Source of the DNA: Ochotona curzoniae
Lineage: Eukaryota > Chordata > Mammalia > Lagomorpha > Ochotonidae
Direction of reading: 5' to 3'
Length of the DNA: 64,000 nt
Assembly (NCBI RefSeq): GCF_017591425.1
Contig: NW_024465369.1
Location: 23,156,501-23,220,500, forward strand
Shown here: in pieces, positions 12,601 through 23,575 of the stretch
How positions within the stretch are numbered: position 1 is the first letter of the stretch
Layout of the letters: each line of letters begins with the position of its first letter
The notes under the pieces: generated by a model
Database searches by the model: none
Seen by the model: only the letters and a program-made list of their open reading frames with translations
What the model was told of the DNA's origin: nothing
Translations under genes and position numbers: made by a program

Positions 12601-13905
12601 CACTGCTGGGTATTCACTGTTTCAGTGCTTCTCCCAAGCAGGCTGCTCTTTCGCTTTGAGAATGAGCTGACCAGAGCGGCAGTCAGGAGTAGGGAAGAAT
12701 GTAGGACAACAAACATCTGTAGGGACCCAGCGTTAGCATTGGAGAAATGATGGAGATTGCAAGAGACTTCTAGAACTAAAGAACATAAAAATTTTGCGGA
12801 GGAGAAACAAAGGTAGGACTAAAGAGGATGAAGTTGGAACCAAGAGGTTAGAGATTCCAAGGTTAGTGTTTTCACCATAGTTAGGGACTGCTGTGATACT
12901 CTCCTTTTGGGGTATCAGGAAGGGAAACGGGCTGTTCACAGCAAGGACTTCGAGAGTGGTGACTCTTACAGTAGTTCCCAGCACAGAGGGGCAAGGAGGA
13001 CTGGGAGGGGAGGCAAAGACCCTGAAGAGGTCCTTGACTCCGGTAGGAAAACTCTCTCAAAGGTCAAACCCAGCCAGTCACGCAGCTGGGCAGCAAAGAA
13101 CCTAAGAGCCACCAACGATTTTATTGCGTTTCAAGCACTGCCTGACCAACGGTTCCTTCCTCCTACCGGTGGGAACACAGAGGCGGTGGAGAAAGTCCAC
13201 AGACTGCTGGGAGACCCGACCAAGAAACAAAGTCCTCGGCACACCTTTCGCCAAGGAAAAAGAGAAAGTAAAAGCAAGATGTGCAGGCTGCACAGACGGA
13301 TGGCAGGGCCGGCACCACCTGGTGCGTTAGCGCCGGGCATCTGGTCCCGGCTCCAGTTCAGCTGGTCTCGGAGCCAGCGACCTGCGCTTCCGGGTGAAGC
13401 TGTCAGTCTGGGGTGGGGGTGGGATGTAGTTTCGCGCTGAAAAGCCAGCTACAAGGAAGGGGCAACTGGGGAGGCGTCCCTTTTTGACGCGCACTTGGGC
13501 GCGGTGAACTCGGGAGGAATCCTTGGCGACCTGGAGGGATGTGAAGGAAGCAGGGGAATTGGGGCGAGTAGGGCCAGACAGGATGGTAGGAGGCAGGTGG
13601 AAAACCCCATCCTCCAGGATAGGAGGTCGCAAGGGACGGACGACAGACCTGCCCAAGAGAGACTGGCTAGGGTCCCCTTGGCACCAGAGAGGCCCTGCCC
13701 TCCCACTCCCGCGGCGAATCCTCAGGGCCTCGGAGCACTGGCGCGCCGCCTCCGCTTGATGCCCCGTCCCTCGCGCGGTCCCACTCTGGATCTCTCCCGC
13801 AAAGCAACCGGGACCCGCCGGGGAGCCGGGGTCCTGACCCTGAAGGGAGGACTGGTGGCCGCTCCCTCAGCGTCGAGCCAACCCCTCCAAATGACCGGTG
13901 GTTAC

Positions 13906-13999
13906 CTGAATGGCTAGAAGGCTCCGCAAGCCCCAAGCACGGGAGGAGCAGCGTGAGGAGCCCCACGGCGCGGCCAGGAGTCGCCGGACGCGCCTTCAT
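13906..13999 (-). CDS. LY75: LY75 exon 1 coding part: start codon and signal peptide
   Basis: The 94 coding bases begin at ATG 13999-13997 and end at TTCAG|GTAACC (last exon base 13906). The translation starts MKARPATPGRAVGLLTLLLP and runs through CLGLAEPSSHS, then splices into exon 2 as SGNEPF. A short basic N-terminus followed by a leucine-rich core is a typical cleaved signal peptide. The LAEPS end matches the recalled human protein, which ends its leader with DLAEPSG. The start has G at -3 (CGGGATGA context), a usable Kozak site. A longer open frame extends further 5' to 14629, but family alignment places the start here. The exon lies inside a CpG island. Confidence 0.9.
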
Positions 14000-14108
14000 C
14001 CCGAGCCGGCCCGGACGGCGCCGCCCTGCAGGTGCGCCCGGCTGGCAGCGCCGGGGCCTTTGCCCCGCGACCTTCAGAGGCGCAGGCACCGCCCTCCCCT
14101 GCGCCCTC

Positions 14109-14156
14109 GGCCAATCCGGCGCGGCCTCCTCGGTCCGGAGGAGCGGGCGGGGGCGG
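14109..14156 (-). promoter_or_regulatory. LY75: CCAAT box and GC boxes upstream of LY75
   Basis: CCAAT occurs at 14111-14115 (plus-strand orientation), about 110 bases 5' of the LY75 start codon. Overlapping GGGCGG and GGGGGCGG boxes occur at 14145-14156. This spacing is typical of a core promoter region for a TATA-less gene. Function is inferred from motif and position only. Confidence 0.5.
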
Positions 14157-15289
14157 CTGCCTCGGACACCTGTGTGAGTGGGACGCGCGAGATGGCGGGA
14201 AGTGCGCGTCGAGGGAGCGGACGCGAGCGGCGCAGGGCCTCGGCTGCGGGTGCGCACCTCCAGCGCGTCGCCGGCACAGCCGGGGAGACCCGGCGCCTGC
14301 TGGAATTTCGCACCGCCCTGGTGGGAGGGTTCTTCGGTTTCGAACCTTGCTCTTGGCCTAGTGTGCCGCGGGCAGGGCCGACTTCTCCATTCCGCCGCTG
14401 GGCTGGGAAGGTCCCCACAACCCCTTCTTCCGCCAGCTGGGAAAATACACAGCGGTACTGTGGCAGCTACGGCCAAGCCCAAGTGTTCCACCTGGCCTGC
14501 TTCTAGAGCCTGGAAAACGCAGCGACGGGATGTTTGGTACCTTCCTGTTCGACCTGTGATTTGTGAAGAATTAAAACCAAGAGTAGCCCTCGTGACTGTA
14601 ACATTTGCTGGGAGGATGTTGGCCTTCATGAGTCCTCAAGTAAGCTGTTTTAACAGTTTGACACATTATTACCTCCAGGAGAAATACAGACGTCTACACT
14701 CAGAACCAAAAGTTGCGAATCCCACATAGTGTACCATCGCTGAAAGTATGAAGTGTAGCAGAGGTGACCCTCATCCCTGTTCCCCAGCACTCAGTCAGTC
14801 CGTAGGGTGGGACTTCCCAGCAGGTGCCACCAGAGTCCAGGGTGCTAGTAATGGTTCTGGATCCACTCTGGCTCCGTCATCTCCCAGGCTCTAGCTTTAC
14901 AGTAGATTTATCACCGCGGGAACTGGACGCCTCATGAAATACAATCAAAAGACCTCTTCTACCCTCCCAGAGTCCCCCGGGTGTGGGGGGAAGTGAAGCA
15001 CACGCCGCGCCGGGCAGACAAAGGTTCAAGGAAGGCACATGTCTCAAACGGGCCTTGAAAAAGAGGGGAGCAGGTGCAGCTGGTGGGAGAAAAACAGTGA
15101 AAGATCAGAGGCAGGAAAGTGCTAGATGGAAGACAGAACCCTACAGGGAGCAGAGAGAAATTGTGGTGAAAGACTAAGAGGAAATGACGGCAGAAAGGGG
15201 ACAGGTGGCTGTTTGGTAGAGAACTAAAGTCTTGGGACATTCCCTGTGTAAGAGCCTCCCAGCCATCTGATGCCCACTGCATTTGTAGC

Positions 15290-16160
15290 TCTCTTCCTTT
15301 GCTCCTGGCCCTGCCTCAGGTTTGGAGCTTGAGGGCATTGGCCTTGTTTTATTTGCTATGATGTCCCCAACACTGGTCACAGGCCAGATTAAGCTTTCCA
15401 TAAAGGTTAGCTTTATGAATGAGTGAATTCTTACAGTTCTCACCTTAGTCTAGGGTCATACGAGTGCCTCCTTGTCTTATGCCCTATTGCAATAATTTCT
15501 CAACTGACCTTGCTGCCAACAGTTGCAATCCTTGCAGGCAAGTGAACTCTTCTAAACCCTGGAACACTGTGCCATTCTGTTCAAGTCCTTTTAATACAGC
15601 TGCTTGTAACCGTGGTTCCCAATTGAAAGTTCCCTGAAATTGCATGCAGCTTCTTTGAGGAGGAGGGGTCCAAGGCTCTCATGGGAAGTTCAAAGTAGTC
15701 CATGATACAAAAACAAAATTCCATATCAAATGAATATTCTCATTTCCACTTGGGCCCTCACCAAAATCATCTCTCTCTCTCTGGATCTCTCGCCCTCCTC
15801 TCTCTCTCACACACACATACCTCAACTATGTGCCACACTAGAAACTTGACTTCCTTCCGACCATGTCGTGTGTTTGTCTCCCTGTAGTCTAGCTCTCCCA
15901 CCAGCTGTACCTGGTTAAATCCCTGCACCCACATTTGAGGCCAGCTGCCTTTGTTGAACCTTTGTCCTCCACGACCTTCCATCTGGTGTCACCTGTTGGC
16001 TCAAGCAACCTGTCTGAACCTGTCTTCTCATCTCTGCCTACACACATACAACCAGAGTGCCTCTTTCTTCCTTCCCTTGTCTTAATTCTCTTTTCCTGTT
16101 TTTTTTTTCCTGTTAAACTCTGTAATATATAGGAACACTTCTCTGAAGAGCCCTGGCTGT
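15290..16160 (+). mobile_element. L2-like fragments
   Basis: Contains degenerate L2 3'-end features (ggagcttgagggcattggcc, cccaacactggtcacagg, atgaatgagtgaattc) and further diverged pieces. A CT/CA-rich microsatellite lies inside (15768-15818). Boundaries are uncertain. Confidence 0.4.
15768..15818. repeat. CT/CA-rich microsatellite
   Basis: Runs of CT with short interruptions pass into CACACACA. Confidence 0.8.
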
Positions 16161-16439
16161 GAGGTTAATCATTCTCTAAGAACCTTTATAATTTTGGGTT
16201 CTGTTCAGTTGGTATCATCTCCTGCTGTTAGTCTTTCTTTAGGGACAGATGCATGGACGTTCCACTTAGGTTATAGATCCTCAAGCCATCTATATTCTCT
16301 ATAGGGACATTTAAAAAGGAGCTTGCTTTAGGTCTCACCTTGACTGTCACTTTCTCACAGAAATTTGTCTGGATTCTAGTGTCCTATGTGACAGATTCTC
16401 AAGGCATCCCATATTTTCCCTGATCGTATCATGCACAAC

Positions 16440-16590
16440 TGGGTTATATATTTATGTGCTTAGGTCTCATTTGTTTCTTTCCTTTACCAGGTTGCAGGCT
16501 TCATGAAAGCACAGGCTGTCTGCTTTATTCACCTCCGTGTTTCTAGGACCTGGTATGTGATTCACTGGATGACTGAATGAGTGAGTATAT
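16440..16590 (+). mobile_element. L2 3' end
   Basis: Reads ggttgcaggcttcatgaaag, cacaggctgtctgc, tgtttctaggacctgg and gactgaatgagtgagt, in the order of the L2 3' consensus. Confidence 0.55.
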
Positions 16591-16854
16591 GTTGTGTGCC
16601 TCATAAATGGTGCAGATAACAGGTCTGGGCATTTAAGGTATATGCAGGGGGACTTGTGTGGAAGGGAGGGTCTTCTGGCGCTAGACTAGATATCTTTGAA
16701 TAAGTGACATTCAGTAGACAATGAATTCGATAGACAAAGAAGATAGTTCAAACTGACACAACAGTGTGAATAAAATATTAGATGCCTGCATCCCCTTGGA
16801 TGCTGGGCCACAGTGCTAAGGGTTTTACTGTGTGCATTCTTGGTTAGTCATCAT

Positions 16855-16960
16855 CTTGGAAACAGGTATTCCTATGTATTCTTATTTTTGAAAACTCAAA
16901 TACACAGAGGATTAGTCAAGGTTAATAGCTACAAGTGAAGGGTGGCAATCCTTCTATAGA
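16855..16960 (-). mobile_element. MIR fragment, antisense
   Basis: The reverse MIR core is visible as ttttgaaaactcaaatacac, agaggattagtcaaggtt and a following variable end. Confidence 0.4.
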
Positions 16961-17229
16961 ACCTGGTAGATGTATCGGAATGTTAACAATATTGTGTTGG
17001 CAGCTAAAATGATGGTGGAGTTGGAAATGAGCTTTTGGTGGTCTTTAAAATCTTTATTTCAATTCTAAAATATAACTATATCTTCCTAACCCCCAAAATT
17101 GCTATGCTATGGGCTTTTTCCTAATCATACTCAGTTTATTCCCACACAAAAGTGAAGACTCCTCCGAATTATTTATCATTCCTTCCTTTTAAGTTCCTCA
17201 CATACAATTCTTTCCTTAAATGTTGTATA

Positions 17230-17800
17230 GTTTTTCACTTCTTTTTTGTTGTTGTTGTTTTAACAATGTGAATGGAATAATGTCAAGATTAACTTTATCC
17301 TGCTTTCCTTTGTGGTTCATCAAACATCTGTGATGTTTATTGGCATGTTTAGCTGTTGCTCATTTATTTTTATGTAGCATTTCATTATAAGAATAAAACA
17401 TACTCCAAATATTCCCTTGTTGATGGATACCTGAGTAATTTCCATTTGGGTAGTTTGCAGCCCTTAACAATGCAAATGTGAGTATTTTTGTGTTCCTGGC
17501 ATACATTGTTTAGTTTCCCGAGGAATTTTTACTCAGAAATTCTCCTAGACTTGGAATTTATGGAGCACATGGTATGTTCAGCAACAGTTTTGTTAAGCAA
17601 TGCACATTGCGTGAGTTTTCCTGTCAGTGAGCACCAGCAATTACATGCTGATATCTTCACCAATGCTTGGCTTTTCAACATTTTGGTAGGAGGATGTGGT
17701 GTCCCTTTGTGGCTTAGGATTGAATTTCCCTATTACTAATGAGGTTGAAAATATTCCTATTCTTATGCAGATGACTTGTCTGTTTCTCTTAAATCCACCT
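17230..17800 (-). mobile_element. Old L1 3' region, antisense
   Basis: The order of phrases (ttgttgatggatacctgagt, tttccatttgggtagt, aacaatgcaaatgtgag, caccaatgcttggcttttc, taatgaggttgaaaat) follows the reversed 3' region of ancient mammalian L1. Diverged, with no open frame. Confidence 0.6.
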
Positions 17801-18814
17801 CTTATCCTTCCTGTCTTTGAATCCCAAGAGGTTAGCTTTTATTTTGCAGACTCTCCTGTCTGTTGCCTCCTGGTTAGGTTCAACCAATCAGAGTGACTGG
17901 TAGGCAATGGGAATTTGGAAGGGGGAAGAAGCCAGAGTGTTTCTCGTCTCTGTTTAGGGATCATACCAAGCAGTGGTTGTGTCCAGTTCCTGCTGGGAAA
18001 CCCCACCCTTGTGGCTCTCAGGGGAAACTCATCATGCTTCCAGCTCTGTCTGGAACCTTCTCCAATGCTTCAGCTCTCATAAGATAGCTCTGGTTACTTC
18101 ACCAATAACATCATCTCTTCGTTGTCCTCATGTCCAAAGGGTAGCAGTGACTTCTTTTAATTGTTACTTTCTGAATAATCCCTGTAAGGCTTATTTTGAG
18201 CTCTTCCAACACTCCTGTAACTAGTTACATACATATTTTTAAATTTATTCAATTGAACTGTCTAGCATGGATTTTGTTTCCTTGTCAGATCTTGATGATA
18301 TTAATTTTACTTAAATATTTTGCTTGAGGCTGGATCAAAATTGAATCAAGTATGGACAGGTAAAAGAATATATGAAGCTCTTTTAATGCTTGAGGGATTA
18401 TAGCATAAAGGGAGATGCATTTAAACTGCAGTTATGATGCCCACAGTAACCCTAGAGATGTAACGAGAACCCAGAAGGCTCAGATAAGAGCTTAGTCTAA
18501 GGATACATTTTAAGCAATTCCCACTACACCGTTATAATGGAGATCTGTATTTGTTCTTGGTCATAAGTAAACTCTTGGGGACTATAGTCAGAGATGCAGC
18601 AAGACCCCAAAGGACAAACATGTGGTTCTAACTCAACACTTAAAGAACAAAACAAAATCAAACAGCTCATCTTGTTAGAAGCAATCTGGACTTCCTTCAC
18701 AGACTTTAAATTGTGGAATTCTCAAATGGAATAGCTACACAGGTCTATAGGACAAGGAGGGGAAGTGGGTGGTGACTTAACATGCTTCATCAGCTTAGCT
18801 TGAGACACAGACAC

Positions 18815-18960
18815 TAAGAACTGTAGAATTAAAGAGCTTCTAGAGATCATGGGGCCCATTCTCTGCCCTCTTTATAGGTGGGAAAATTGAAACTCAAAGG
18901 GTTCATGGCCACTGTGACTATGAGAAACATTAGACAGGTTGGCTGCAGGCTCCTGAGATG
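18815..18960 (-). mobile_element. MIR, antisense
   Basis: Contains ttctagagatcatggggccc, tttataggtgggaaaattg and aaactcaaagggttcatggc, which is the reversed MIR 3' half. Confidence 0.55.
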
Positions 18961-19621
18961 GATGGGAAGAGGCCAACAGGTCCCCAAGAACTCTTTAGGG
19001 CTGGCTACTCTCTTCTAATGGAGCGGACTACAACTTGAGCATACCAGGGTGGGTTTTGATCAAGAGAATACTGGGGTTGGCAGGACTGTGTCACAGAGAT
19101 CAGCAGTGTGCTTGGGGGAGGTGTGTAGTGTTTCTAGGATGGGTGAAATCTCTAGGAAGTGTTTATCTCGTGTGCACACCTTGGAGAATAAGGAAATAAT
19201 TTCATGGTGCAGATGATTTTCTGGATGTGAGAAATATGATGAAGGGGCAAGTTTTGACTTAGGCAGAAATATATGTTTGCTGTGTTTTGGCAAAGAGGAA
19301 ATTTCTGAGCTGATATATTTGGCTTTGTGCTTATGTAATTAGAAATTAGAGGCTCTTTCCTCAGGATTAATGAAATTAATGGGAAAACTGTTCCAGAAAA
19401 CAACAGTTAGAATGAGAACTAATTGGAGCCCAGTAGTCTTTGATTCTCAGGGAACTGATCAAGTTTGCACTTTAGAATAAATATCTAACTTTAGCAGATG
19501 AAAATCATATATTTAAGGTTTAGAAATCAGTGTGATGTGACCTTCTGCAAAAGCAGGCTGATAACCCAGAGACAGGAGGCAGAACCACCTAACTTGTTAC
19601 CCTGGCTAAGTTTCCTCTATT

Positions 19622-19648
19622 TATCTTTATTGATTTGAAAGGTAGAGC

Positions 19649-19710
<62 letters not shown>

Positions 19711-20045
19711 CACGAGGGTGAGAGCGCGAGAGAGACATACATGCACAGAGAGAGAGAGAGAAAGACAGAGAGGTATTTTTTCCTGTTCATTGATTCATTC
19801 CCCTAAATTCCTGCAACAGCTGGGGCTGAGCCAGGCCCTATGCAGGAGCCAGGAACTGCATCCAGTTCTCCTACATGGGTGGCAGGGACCCAAGGAGTCA
19901 GGCCCTCACACGCTGTCTCCTACTTTATGCATCATCAGAAGTGGAGGCAAGGTTCGAATGGAGGCACTCTCTTTCATGGTGCCTCTTGAATGGCCCCAAG
20001 CAGCAGCTTGACTTGTTGCTCCACAATGCCCATCCAAGGAGTAAG
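19622..20045 (-). mobile_element. C-SINE, antisense, with expanded CA tract
   Basis: A diverged SINE body (ccctgcaacagctggggctgagcc-type order, atgggtggcagggacccaag, ctcctactttatgcatc) follows a very long CA repeat and a GA tract lying where the SINE tail/CT-rich part normally sits. The microsatellite thus seems to have grown inside the element. Confidence 0.65.
19651..19707. repeat. CA dinucleotide microsatellite
   Basis: About 28 uninterrupted CA units, followed by a GA-rich run to about 19775. Likely polymorphic. Confidence 0.95.
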
Positions 20046-20449
20046 ATAAAAAAATTCTAGATTCATATTTCCCAGAAGTATTTATAAAGGGATTGATGAG
20101 ATTTCTACAAGAGATTCCATCACTGAGATATCAGGACAATACTTTATTTTGCTAGTGTCACCTTTTGCTGATTCTTTTGGTTGAGTCATCAATACCTCTG
20201 TGAAGCAGATGGTTCTCATCTTTCCCCTTGGAGGTCCAGTTGCATCTGTCTGGGTTTTCACTCCTGGAATGTGAGCTCACTATCTCCCTATCTCTGTCTG
20301 TCACCTCTTCTGTTGCTCAGCCTTGAAGAAAGAGCCAGCTCCACTCCCACAATAGAAGACTTCTGTATTCCCAACCCTGTTCTTACTCTTTTCAGTTTAG
20401 CTTCTCCTTCCCATGAATTAGAGAAGGTTAACTTGCTGTAAGCACTCCT

Positions 20450-20782
20450 TTTTTTTTTTAAAGATTTATTTTTATTATTATTTTTTAATTGGAAAGGCGG
20501 ATATACAGAGAGGAGAGACAGAGAGGAAAATCTTCTGTCCGATGATTCACTCCCCAAGTGAGCGCAACGGCCGATGCTATGCTGATCCGAAGCCAGGAGC
20601 CTCTTCCAGGTCTCCCACACGGGTGCAGGGTCCCAAAGCTTTGGGCCGTCCTCGACTGCTTTCCTGGGCCACAGGCAGGGAGCTGGAAGGGAAGCGGGGC
20701 TGCTGGGATAGAACCGGCGCCCATATGGGATCCCGGGCGTGCAAGGCGAAGACCTTAACCACTGTGCCACGGCGCTGGCCCC
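20450..20782 (-). mobile_element. Young C-SINE, antisense
   Basis: Full-length: T-rich tail complement, ATTGGAAAGGCGGATATACAG, GAGTGAGCGCAACGG-type segment, GGGATCCCGGGCG and the head GCGCTGGCC. The B-box complement lies near GATAGAACCGG. Low divergence from the copies at 29612, 35395 and 58060. Confidence 0.9.
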
Positions 20783-21496
20783 AGCACTCCTTTTTTTTAA
20801 TCGTATAATTTTCAGACAGCAAAAAAAGTAGAGACAACAGTGCTACAAACTCCCTGTACCCACTAACCTCTTTCAATAGTGATCAGCACAGGCATACATT
20901 ATTGCATTTTTCTCCACCTATTGTCTGCTCCTATCAGATTATTTTGAAGCAAATGTCAGTTAATATGTCAGTACACATCACTAAAAGGTAAGATCTCTTA
21001 AAGACAGAACTACAGTGTCGGGGTACTGGGGTCATTGACATTAGTTAGCCATTAGGCCTGCAAGCTCAGCCTTTAGGATCACAGTAACAGGATAGCCTCT
21101 ATGGTCCCAGTAGCTATATTTTTTGTCATAGCAGTTTCAGCCCATACTCCCATCACTTTCATTAGTTTGTAAAATTCTTATCAAGCCATTTCCCAGAAAG
21201 CATGCTAAATGTCTGGGCCTGATTTCAGGGCAGTGGGTAGGCACACAATAAGGTGTCCAGAAACGGCAAGGGTTTAATTGTATTCCTGTATGCAGTTAAA
21301 GGCCCACTCACCAAGACATTATCAATAACATTAACTCTCAAGCTCATGTTGGTTGCAAAAGCCATCTCACAGGGGCAAACAGTGCCTCAATAGATAAAAT
21401 TCTTAGTGGGGTGCTTGAGTGTCCATGCAAACGGGGGTGAAACAGTGTCAAGGTGGTCAGAGAGAAATCTGCCGGGCCCTGCCCAACAGCTGGAAG

Positions 21497-21513
21497 CCCC
21501 CCCCCCCCCCCCC
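21497..21513. repeat. Homopolymer of 17 C (G17 on the minus strand)
   Basis: Uninterrupted C tract followed by GGGGCCC. The minus strand could form G-quadruplex structure. Such a run is also prone to sequencing length error. Confidence 0.9.
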
Positions 21514-21579
21514 GGGGCCCTGCCAAGCAGGGGAGCTGTTTTCTTCATACCTTCGTGTTATTCACACCTACTGCACGGA

Positions 21580-21896
21580 CCCTAGCACTACAGGCCAAAG
21601 CGTTGTGCAGGTTGAACTGCTACTTAGGCTAACAACATCCCATGTCAGAGTGTAAGTTCAAGTTCCAGCTGTTCCACCTCCAATTCAGCTCCATGCTAAC
21701 GTACCTGAGAAAGCAGTGGCTTCAGTGCTTAGGTCCCTCCCACCTATGTGGAGGATTGGAATGATATTCAGATTTCTGGCTTCAGCCTGGCCCAGACCCA
21801 GTCATTGTAGCTATTTGAGGAATAAAACAGCAGATGGAAGAGCTCTTTCTCATTCTTCATCACTATGCTTTTCAAATAAATGAATAAATAACATAA
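21580..21896 (+). mobile_element. Old C-SINE, sense
   Basis: Diverged, but in order: a head-like segment, ttcaagttccagctgttcc, aattcagctcc, tgagaaagcagtgg, tttctggcttcagcctggcc, then cagatggaagagctctttct and an ATAAATGAATAA tail. It ends about ten bases from the tail of an opposite-strand copy. Confidence 0.7.
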
Positions 21897-21906
21897 ATGT
21901 TGTTTA

Positions 21907-22230
21907 TAGAATTATTTATTTTTGTCGGAAAGGCAGATTTACAGAGAGGAGAGACAGAAAGAGAAAGATCTTCCATCTGCTGTTTCACTCCCCAAATGGC
22001 TGTGATGGCCAGAACTGAGACGATCTGAAATTAAGACACTGGAGCTTCTGCCAGGTCTCCCATGCAGGTGCAGGGTCCCAAGGCACTGGGCCATCCTCTA
22101 CTACTTTCCCAGGGCACAAGCAGAGAGCTAGAAGGGTAGTGGAGCAACGAGGACACAAATTGGTGCCCATATGGAATCCTGGTTCTTGCAAGGTGGGGAT
22201 TTAGCCACTGAGCCATTGTGCTGTGTCCTA
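21907..22230 (-). mobile_element. C-SINE, antisense
   Basis: Tail complement, ggaaaggcagatttacagag, gatcttccatctgctg, ttcactccccaaatggc, ctcccatgcaggtgcagg and a head complement ending gccattgtgctgtgtcc. Forms a tail-to-tail pair with 21580-21896. Confidence 0.85.
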
Positions 22231-23254
22231 AATACATAAATCTTAAAAAGGACATAATGACAATAAGTGATGTCATACAAAAATTCTGGCAATAATTCTT
22301 TAGTACTGTTAAATATTCACTAGTTTTGACACTTGTTCAATTGTCTTACAAAGACTTTGTTTTGTTTTATAGCTTGAATAAGAATCTGGGTAAGGTTTTT
22401 TGATTAGACCAGTTCAGTGTCTCTGATGTCTCTTTTAGTCTCTAGGCACAGTATCCTTCTGTGTGAAACCTGCTCATTTGAAGAGTTTCTCACAATCTGA
22501 TTTTGATAATTGCAGCATAATCTTTACAAATTGGTACTAATCTTTATGAGGTTCAGATTCAGTTCATCCCTGACAGTACTGTTTTGTCTAGTTTTTGTTT
22601 TTTTCTTTCTGTCAGGATGATAGTCAGGTTATATATTTTTTCCTTTTTGGGTGAGATCATCAACAATTGATGACCATAGCCAGCAGAATTATTTCATTAA
22701 GAGTTGACGTATAAAGATACTCTAATTTCTCCAAAAGAGGTACTCTAATCCCCCCAAAATATGTTCTAATCCTATTGTTTTTACTAATTTATTTTCTGGA
22801 AGCTTCTTTAGAGAAGAACACTTCCTTCTTCAACTGTTTGATTACTCTTGAGATACACATGATGTAAGAAAAGCAGGAAAATGCTTAATTCTTTCCATTT
22901 GTTTCTACATTTTGAAAATAAGAACATAGTGCTCTATAATTAGCCAAAAGTGATCAATGAGTATTTTCTATTTTATTGTCATTTAGATATATTTAATATG
23001 TTTCAAACCCTTGCAGTTACTATATTTGTTTATGCTCTTTACTGTTCATCTTTGGCCAGGGCAGACATGGCCATAAGAGTCACCTGAAATGACAAGATGT
23101 TTCATCCTCAAATTTGTGTATGTTGTCCCAGATCTGAAATCAACCATCTCTCCAAGGAGGTTTGTCTCTTTTTAGCAGGCGGTGGCTTTTGAGGGCCACA
23201 TGTTTGGGATACTTGTGCTTGGTGAATTAATCCTCATTTACATCATGGATTTTG

Positions 23255-23430
23255 AAGTCAGACAAGTTTGGATCCTCACGCTATCATTTGCTGGATACTA
23301 ATTTTGAGTCTATTTTTCTTGTTTAAAACAAGAATAGTTAAAAAGCACTTAGTTCGTGGGATTATCGCAAACTTTAAATAGCCTAACACAAAGTAAGTCA
23401 CCCATAAGTGAGAGCTAGTAATGTCTTATT
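23255..23430 (+). mobile_element. MIR-like fragment
   Basis: Weak MIR order: gtttggatcctcacgctatc, ggatactaattttgag, ggattatcgcaaactttaaa, cacaaagtaag. Confidence 0.4.
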
Positions 23431-23477
23431 TCTTCTTTGACACAGGTATTCTATTTTTAAAACAGAAGGGTCTCAAA

Positions 23478-23575
23478 TAATTAGACTCAGATGAGAAAAC
23501 TGAGGTTTAGAGAAGTTTTAACAATTAGCCCATGGACAGATGGTTAGCAGGCAGGACAGCTAAGTCTTAATCTGG
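23478..23575 (-). mobile_element. MIR fragment, antisense
   Basis: Contains gatgagaaaactgaggttta, gagaagttttaacaattagc and ggcaggacagctaagtc, the reversed MIR/MIRb region. Confidence 0.5.

Larger units (their letters stand above)
8333..13905 (-). other. LY75 intron 1
   Basis: First intron, from the CpG island to the cysteine-rich exon. It contains a MIR fragment (about 8495-8590), an L1 3' tail (about 9300-9660) and unique sequence. GC content rises toward 13.3 kb. Open frames on either strand show no family similarity that I recognise. Confidence 0.75.
1..14160 (-). other. LY75: LY75 gene, 5' part (exons 1-3 and introns)
   Basis: Gene-level entry. LY75 (DEC-205, CD205) is a type I membrane receptor of the mannose receptor family that takes up antigen in dendritic cells and thymic epithelium. 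Three exons are seen on the minus strand: 13906-13999 (coding part of exon 1), 7961-8332 and 3483-3653. They join in frame through phase-1 junctions with GT/AG ends and give about 212 residues: signal peptide, cysteine-rich domain and fibronectin type II domain. The ten C-type lectin domains, transmembrane helix and tail must lie left of the window; I found no exon 4 in positions 1-3482. The start of transcription is inferred from the CpG island and not seen directly. PLA2R1, a paralogue, lies upstream on the same strand. Confidence 0.93.
13300..14345. promoter_or_regulatory. LY75: CpG island covering the LY75 promoter and exon 1
   Basis: GC content and CpG frequency rise sharply here compared with the AT-rich flanks. 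Inside, just 5' of the LY75 start codon, are a CCAAT box (14111-14115), GC boxes of Sp1 type (14145-14156) and a GATGGCGGGAA element near 14191-14201 that resembles YY1 and E2F sites. No TATA box is apparent, as expected for a CpG-island promoter with dispersed starts. A CTTCCGG ETS-like site occurs in intron 1 near 13388. Such promoters often fire in both directions, so a divergent non-coding transcript on the plus strand is possible but not shown. The boundaries are estimated by eye. Confidence 0.75.
14346..19621. other. Intergenic, upstream of LY75
   Basis: No supported gene. Holds L2, MIR and old L1 pieces only, and unusually few C-SINEs for this window. The part next to the CpG island (14345-15280) is unique sequence; it could contain upstream regulatory DNA, but no specific site is claimed. 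Confidence 0.6.

Noticed and set aside
12907..13440. A 177-codon plus-strand open frame
   Set aside because: It lies at the GC-rich edge of the CpG island and has no recognisable domain; low stop density explains it.
13667..14629. A 320-codon open frame over LY75 exon 1
   Set aside because: Only the 31 codons at 13999-13907 match LY75; the rest is GC-rich 5' flank and intron, where stops are rare.
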